From: Bacillota bacterium
GTDB lineage: Bacteria; Bacillota; Sulfobacillia; Sulfobacillales; Sulfobacillaceae
Length of the DNA: 7,719 nucleotides
Direction: 5' to 3'
NCBI GenBank assembly: GCA_023488565.1
Contig: JAMDDZ010000132.1
Span: 1 to 7,719, forward strand
Shown: positions 4,725 to 7,719 of the stretch, piece by piece
Numbering within the stretch: the stretch's first letter is position 1
Layout: the number at the start of each line of letters is the position of its first letter
Made by a program: the position numbers and the translations under genes
The notes under the pieces: generated by a model
What the model was told of the DNA's origin: nothing
The model's input: only the letters and a program-made list of their open reading frames with translations
The model's database searches: none

Positions 4725-7272
4725 AATTCCCGAACTGTCCCTTGTATTGCTGATCGGCGCATCAGGCTCGGGCAAGTCAAGTTTTGCCCGCGAGCACTTT
4801 CTTCCTACCGAGGTTTTGTCATCCGACGCCTGTCGAGCAATGGTCTCAGACGATGAAGCCAATCAATCCGCTACGGGTGATGCCTTCGATATTCTGCATT
4901 ACATTGCGGGAAAACGTCTGGCTCGAGGTCGCCTCACGGTCATTGATGCCACCAATGTGCAACCCGAAGCCAGACGGTCACTGATTGCGCTGGCCCGACA
5001 GCACCACGTTCTGGTTACCGCCATTGTCCTGAACCTGCCCGAACAAGTCTGCATCGATCGAAACATTGGGCGAGCCGACCGACAATTTGGCCGTCATGTT
5101 ATTCAAAAGCAAATTCGCCAACTGAAAGCCTCTTTGTCCAAACTTCGCCGAGAAGGCATGCACCAAGTCATTATCCTCTCGTCCGAAGACGAGATCGCAG
5201 CGTTCCATTGGACACGTCAGCCCCTGTGGAACAATAAATCGGACGATCACGGTCCCTTTGACATTATCGGCGATGTGCACGGATGCTTTGACGAATTGCA
5301 CGCCTTGGTAGAGAAATTGGGATACCACGTCCTTCAAGACTCAACGGGAACTTATCAAATTCGGCATCCCGAATCACGCAAATTAGTCTTTCTTGGCGAC
5401 CTAGTCGACCGTGGTCCTAAGATTACCGACGTATTGCGTTTTGTCATGGATGCCGTCGACAGCGGCACCGCCTTGTGCGTCCCCGGGAACCACGAGTGGA
5501 AGCTATTGCGCCAACTTAAAGGGATTCCGGTGACGGTATCTCATGGGCTCCAAGAAACGCTGGATCAGCTCGCCCGGAAGGATAACGCATTTCGTGAGCG
5601 CACCAAAAAATTTTTTGGACGGCTGGTTAGTCACTACGTACTTGACGGTGGTCGTCTTGTTGTCGCACACGCCGGGTTGCCAGCATCGATGCATGGCCGG
5701 GGTTCCGCCAAAGTTCGCGAATTTGCACTCTATGGCGAGACCACGGGGGAAACCGACGAATTCGGCCTGCCTATTCGGTACAATTGGGCCGCTGACTACC
5801 GGGGAAGTGCTACGGTAGTCTATGGCCATACCCCGATCCCACGACCGGAGTGGCTTAACCACACCATCAACATTGACACCGGCTGCGTGTTTGGGGGTCG
5901 ACTGACGGCATTGCGTTATCCTGAGAACGAATTGGTGGATGAGGCCGCGCGCCGCGTCTATACCGATCCCATTCGTCCATTAAATTTTCATCCCGTATCC
6001 CAACTCTCTGCCCAACAAGTGCATGACGATGTGCTGGATATTGCCGATATTGCAGGCAAGCGACGCGTGCAAACCAACCTCATGGGCACGGTTACTGTGC
6101 CCGAAGAGAACTCAGCGGCGGCTTTGGAAGTACTGAGCCGATTTGCCGCCGATCCGAAATGGCTGATTTATCTGCCCCCCACTATGTCACCCGCAGAAAC
6201 CAGCCAAGAATCCAACACGCTTGAACATCCCATGGAGGCCTTTTCGTATTTCCAACACCAAGGCGTCGCGGAAGTTATCTGTGAGCAAAAACACATGGGC
6301 TCGCGCGCGGTCATCATAGTGTGTCGAGATGGTCGTGTTGCCACGCGCCGATTCGGCGTGCAAGAGAACAGCCTGGGTATTGTTTACACACGTACCGGTC
6401 GCCACTTCTTTGAGAATCCCGATATGGAGCAGGCCGTGCTCGATCGAGTACGAATGGCTTCGGAAACCGCCGGATTGTTTGAGCGGTTGCAAAGTGATTG
6501 GCTACTATTTGACGCTGAAATCATGCCATGGTCGCTCAAAGCTCAGGATCTGTTACAACGCCAGTATGCTGCGGTTGGTCGTGCCGCCCATATTGGACTC
6601 GCGGCGGCCTTAGATACCCTAACGCAAGCAGCCCGGCGTGGTCTCGATACAGCCGACCTTATATCGCAAATTACCTCGCAGCAAACCCATGCCGAACAAT
6701 TTATCGCTGCCTATCGGCACTACGTGTGGCCGGTCGGATCGCTTAATGATCTGAAAATCGCACCGTTTCACCTGTTGGCATCAGAAGGTAAAGTGCACAT
6801 GGACCGGGACCATTTATGGCACTTGGCACAACTGCAGTCGCTGACTGCTGCAGATTCCGCACTAATGATGTCGACACCCATGCTCCGCGTTCTAGTGGAC
6901 AAACCCGGGAGCATTGAGGCAGGGGTGGCATGGTGGGAAAACATCACGGCGGCAGGTTTCGAGGGCATGGTAGTCAAGCCACAACCGTTTGTAGCACGAA
7001 ACAGCGGGGGCAAGTTGATTCAACCGGCTATCAAGGTTCGGGGGCGTGAATACCTCCGCATTATTTATGGTCCCGATTATACCGCCAAGGAAAATCTAGA
7101 TCGTCTCCGACATCGAGCCCTGGCAGCCAAACGGGCATCTGCACTGCGTGAATTTGCCCTGGGATTGGAGGGACTTCAAAGGTTTGTTGCTGGAGAGCCG
7201 TTACATCGGGTACACGAATGCGTACTCGCTGTGTTAGCTCTTGAAAGTCAGCCGATCGATCCCCGCCTTTAG
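4714..7272 (+). CDS. pnkp: Polynucleotide kinase-phosphatase-ligase Pnkp
   Basis: This 852-residue three-domain RNA repair enzyme is close in length to its clostridial homologue (about 870). The kinase domain (1 to about 170) has P-loop GASGSGKS (15-22), D38, R41, DATN (78-81), R116, R120 and R123. It phosphorylates 5'-OH RNA ends. The metallophosphoesterase (about 180-400) has GDVHG (D187, H189), GDLVDRG (D229), GNHE (N259, H260), H319, YGHTP (H372) and D388. It removes 2',3'-cyclic phosphate and 2'-phosphate. The C-terminal adenylyltransferase-ligase has QKHMGSR (nucleophile K526), LFDAE (598-602), EGMVVKP (750-756) and IKVRG (773-777). It depends on Hen1 for sealing. ATG 4714 is chosen because the P-loop numbering then fits the family and GGGGGTG (4697-4703) lies 10 bases upstream. 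A longer frame back to 4630 lies inside hen1. The 11-base overlap implies coupled translation. Confidence 0.95.
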   Translation: MLAKIPELSLVLLIGASGSGKSSFAREHFLPTEVLSSDACRAMVSDDEANQSATGDAFDILHYIAGKRLARGRLTVIDATNVQPEARRSLIALARQHHVLVTAIVLNLPEQVCIDRNIGRADRQFGRHVIQKQIRQLKASLSKLRREGMHQVIILSSEDEIAAFHWTRQPLWNNKSDDHGPFDIIGDVHGCFDELHALVEKLGYHVLQDSTGTYQIRHPESRKLVFLGDLVDRGPKITDVLRFVMDAVDSGTALCVPGNHEWKLLRQLKGIPVTVSHGLQETLDQLARKDNAFRERTKKFFGRLVSHYVLDGGRLVVAHAGLPASMHGRGSAKVREFALYGETTGETDEFGLPIRYNWAADYRGSATVVYGHTPIPRPEWLNHTINIDTGCVFGGRLTALRYPENELVDEAARRVYTDPIRPLNFHPVSQLSAQQVHDDVLDIADIAGKRRVQTNLMGTVTVPEENSAAALEVLSRFAADPKWLIYLPPTMSPAETSQESNTLEHPMEAFSYFQHQGVAEVICEQKHMGSRAVIIVCRDGRVATRRFGVQENSLGIVYTRTGRHFFENPDMEQAVLDRVRMASETAGLFERLQSDWLLFDAEIMPWSLKAQDLLQRQYAAVGRAAHIGLAAALDTLTQAARRGLDTADLISQITSQQTHAEQFIAAYRHYVWPVGSLNDLKIAPFHLLASEGKVHMDRDHLWHLAQLQSLTAADSALMMSTPMLRVLVDKPGSIEAGVAWWENITAAGFEGMVVKPQPFVARNSGGKLIQPAIKVRGREYLRIIYGPDYTAKENLDRLRHRALAAKRASALREFALGLEGLQRFVAGEPLHRVHECVLAVLALESQPIDPRL

Positions 7273-7337
7273 CCCTAAGGCGTATTCCTGGTTGACTAAT
7301 ATCGGCCATCGATTTGGCCCCTACCGATGGATCTCTT

Positions 7338-7365
7338 GCCGATTTAGCTCACGGGCTAATCCGGC
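7338..7365 (+). other. Alternative hairpin overlapping the operon terminator
   Basis: GCCGATTTAGC (7338-7348) can pair with GCTAATCCGGC (7355-7365), 9 of 11 positions, around a TCACGG loop. It uses the left arm of the terminator hairpin at 7351-7385, so the two folds exclude each other. It may be a chance fold, or it may tune termination. Confidence 0.25.
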
Positions 7366-7389
7366 ATGGTCCCATTAGAACCCGTTTTT
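7351..7389 (+). terminator. Rho-independent terminator after pnkp
   Basis: ACGGGCTAAT (7351-7360) pairs with ATTAG (7374-7378) and CCCGT (7381-7385), with an AA bulge. TTTTT (7385-7389) follows. It lies about 80 bases after the pnkp stop codon and would end the hen1-pnkp transcript before the opposing DUF6176-like gene. There is no matching A-run on the other side, so it probably acts only on the plus strand. Confidence 0.55.
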
Positions 7390-7413
7390 ATCTAGTATGC
7401 CTTTCGCATTCGC

Positions 7414-7431
7414 GGTGGCCTTTCAGGCACC
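7414..7431 (-). other. Small hairpin just after the DUF6176-like stop
   Basis: On the minus strand GGTGCCT-GAA-AGGCCACC forms a short stem with one bulged base and a three-base loop, six bases after the stop codon. No T-run follows, so it is not a standard terminator. It may protect the transcript's 3' end or be incidental. Confidence 0.2.
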
Positions 7432-7437
7432 TGATCG

Positions 7438-7719
7438 CTACCGCGATGCAATGGCCTTCCTGATGTATTCGGGAATTAAGACCAACTCCGTTCGCATCAC
7501 CTGGCGGCTTCCCTTTTCGATGCATTCTTCCCAAAAGGCCAGATGAATGCGGTCGATTTCTGCGATAGAGTTCTGAATTGGACGTCCCCCGGCATCTTTG
7601 AATTCCACCCACCACAGATACATCTCATCTCCAAGTTCCTCGGAGAAAATTGCCTCAAAGTACATGTTTTCTGCATCGAGAGTAGCGCGGCATTCGTCTA
7701 TCCGTTGATTGAGAATCCC
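7438..7719 (-). CDS. DUF6176-like protein, partial (start outside the window)
   Basis: On the minus strand the frame is open from the right edge to TAG at 7438-7440, giving 93 C-terminal residues. Blocks such as QRIDECRATLDAENMYFEAI, MYLWWVEF, SIAEIDRIHLAFWEECIE and VLIPEYIRKAI fit DUF6176, a small uncharacterised family. Its members share an E-x2-xTL-x2-E-x-M...E-x-xF pattern and a later S-x3-ID-x2-H-x2-F-x2-EC segment. An internal ATG at 7663-7665 is not the start, because family-like sequence continues upstream to the edge. There is no signal peptide or membrane segment in the visible part. The gene converges on the RNA repair operon and is not part of it. Its function is unknown. Confidence 0.6.
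   Translation of the reverse strand, partial: GILNQRIDECRATLDAENMYFEAIFSEELGDEMYLWWVEFKDAGGRPIQNSIAEIDRIHLAFWEECIEKGSRQVMRTELVLIPEYIRKAIASR

Noticed and set aside
7306..7330. Inverted repeat CCATCG / CGATGG after pnkp
   Set aside because: The stem is only 6 bp with a 13-base loop and no T-run follows. The hairpin at 7351-7389 is a much better terminator.
7388..7615. Second minus-strand frame overlapping the DUF6176-like gene
   Set aside because: It has no recognisable pattern, while the other frame matches DUF6176 and is open to the window edge.

Overview
This window looks like a bacterial chromosome of intermediate GC content. Start sites carry AAGGAG, GAGGT or AAAGGA ribosome-binding sequences. 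The Pnkp protein matches the clostridial-type enzyme closely in the numbering of its kinase residues. A Firmicutes-like host is the best guess (a Sulfobacillus-type organism is a hunch only); no rRNA or housekeeping gene is present to confirm it. There are no tRNA or rRNA genes, no CRISPR array and no recognisable transposase.

Left part (1-1690). The window opens inside the last part of a minus-strand berberine-bridge-enzyme (BBE) type FAD oxidoreductase. Only about 55 C-terminal residues remain before homology is lost, so it reads as a decayed gene. Positions 204-487 hold nothing I can recognise. A clean Nudix hydrolase gene (523-1089, +) follows, with a strong ribosome-binding site. It converges on a minus-strand DUF5680-type gene (1086-1537), and the two stop codons share one TTAA. 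The DUF5680 gene has a good promoter and ribosome-binding site, but a one-base frameshift about 15 codons after its start.

Middle part (1691-3132). About 1.4 kb contains no intact recognisable gene. It holds pieces of several: a segment like a HAF repeat, a hydrophobic segment, a LuxR/GerE-like helix-turn-helix remnant with no start codon, and a roughly 200-codon membrane-protein frame broken by two in-frame stops. It looks like a gene graveyard.

Right part (3133-7389). This is the functional core: a two-gene RNA repair operon, hen1-pnkp. Hen1 methylates the 2'-OH of the terminal ribose at a broken RNA 3' end. Pnkp phosphorylates the 5' end, removes 2',3'-cyclic phosphate, and seals the break with its ligase domain, which needs the Hen1 N-terminal domain for activity. 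The genes overlap by 11 bases and every catalytic motif I checked is intact. An extended -10 promoter, a perfect tandem 8-bp repeat and a leader of about 160 nt precede the operon. A hairpin plus T-run terminator follows it.

Right edge (7438-7719). The C-terminal part of a DUF6176-like protein is encoded on the minus strand and runs off the window. It converges on the RNA repair operon.

The Hen1-Pnkp system is already described. The less expected observations are the decayed block directly upstream of it, the tandem repeat at its likely transcription start, and the repairable frameshift in the DUF5680 gene.
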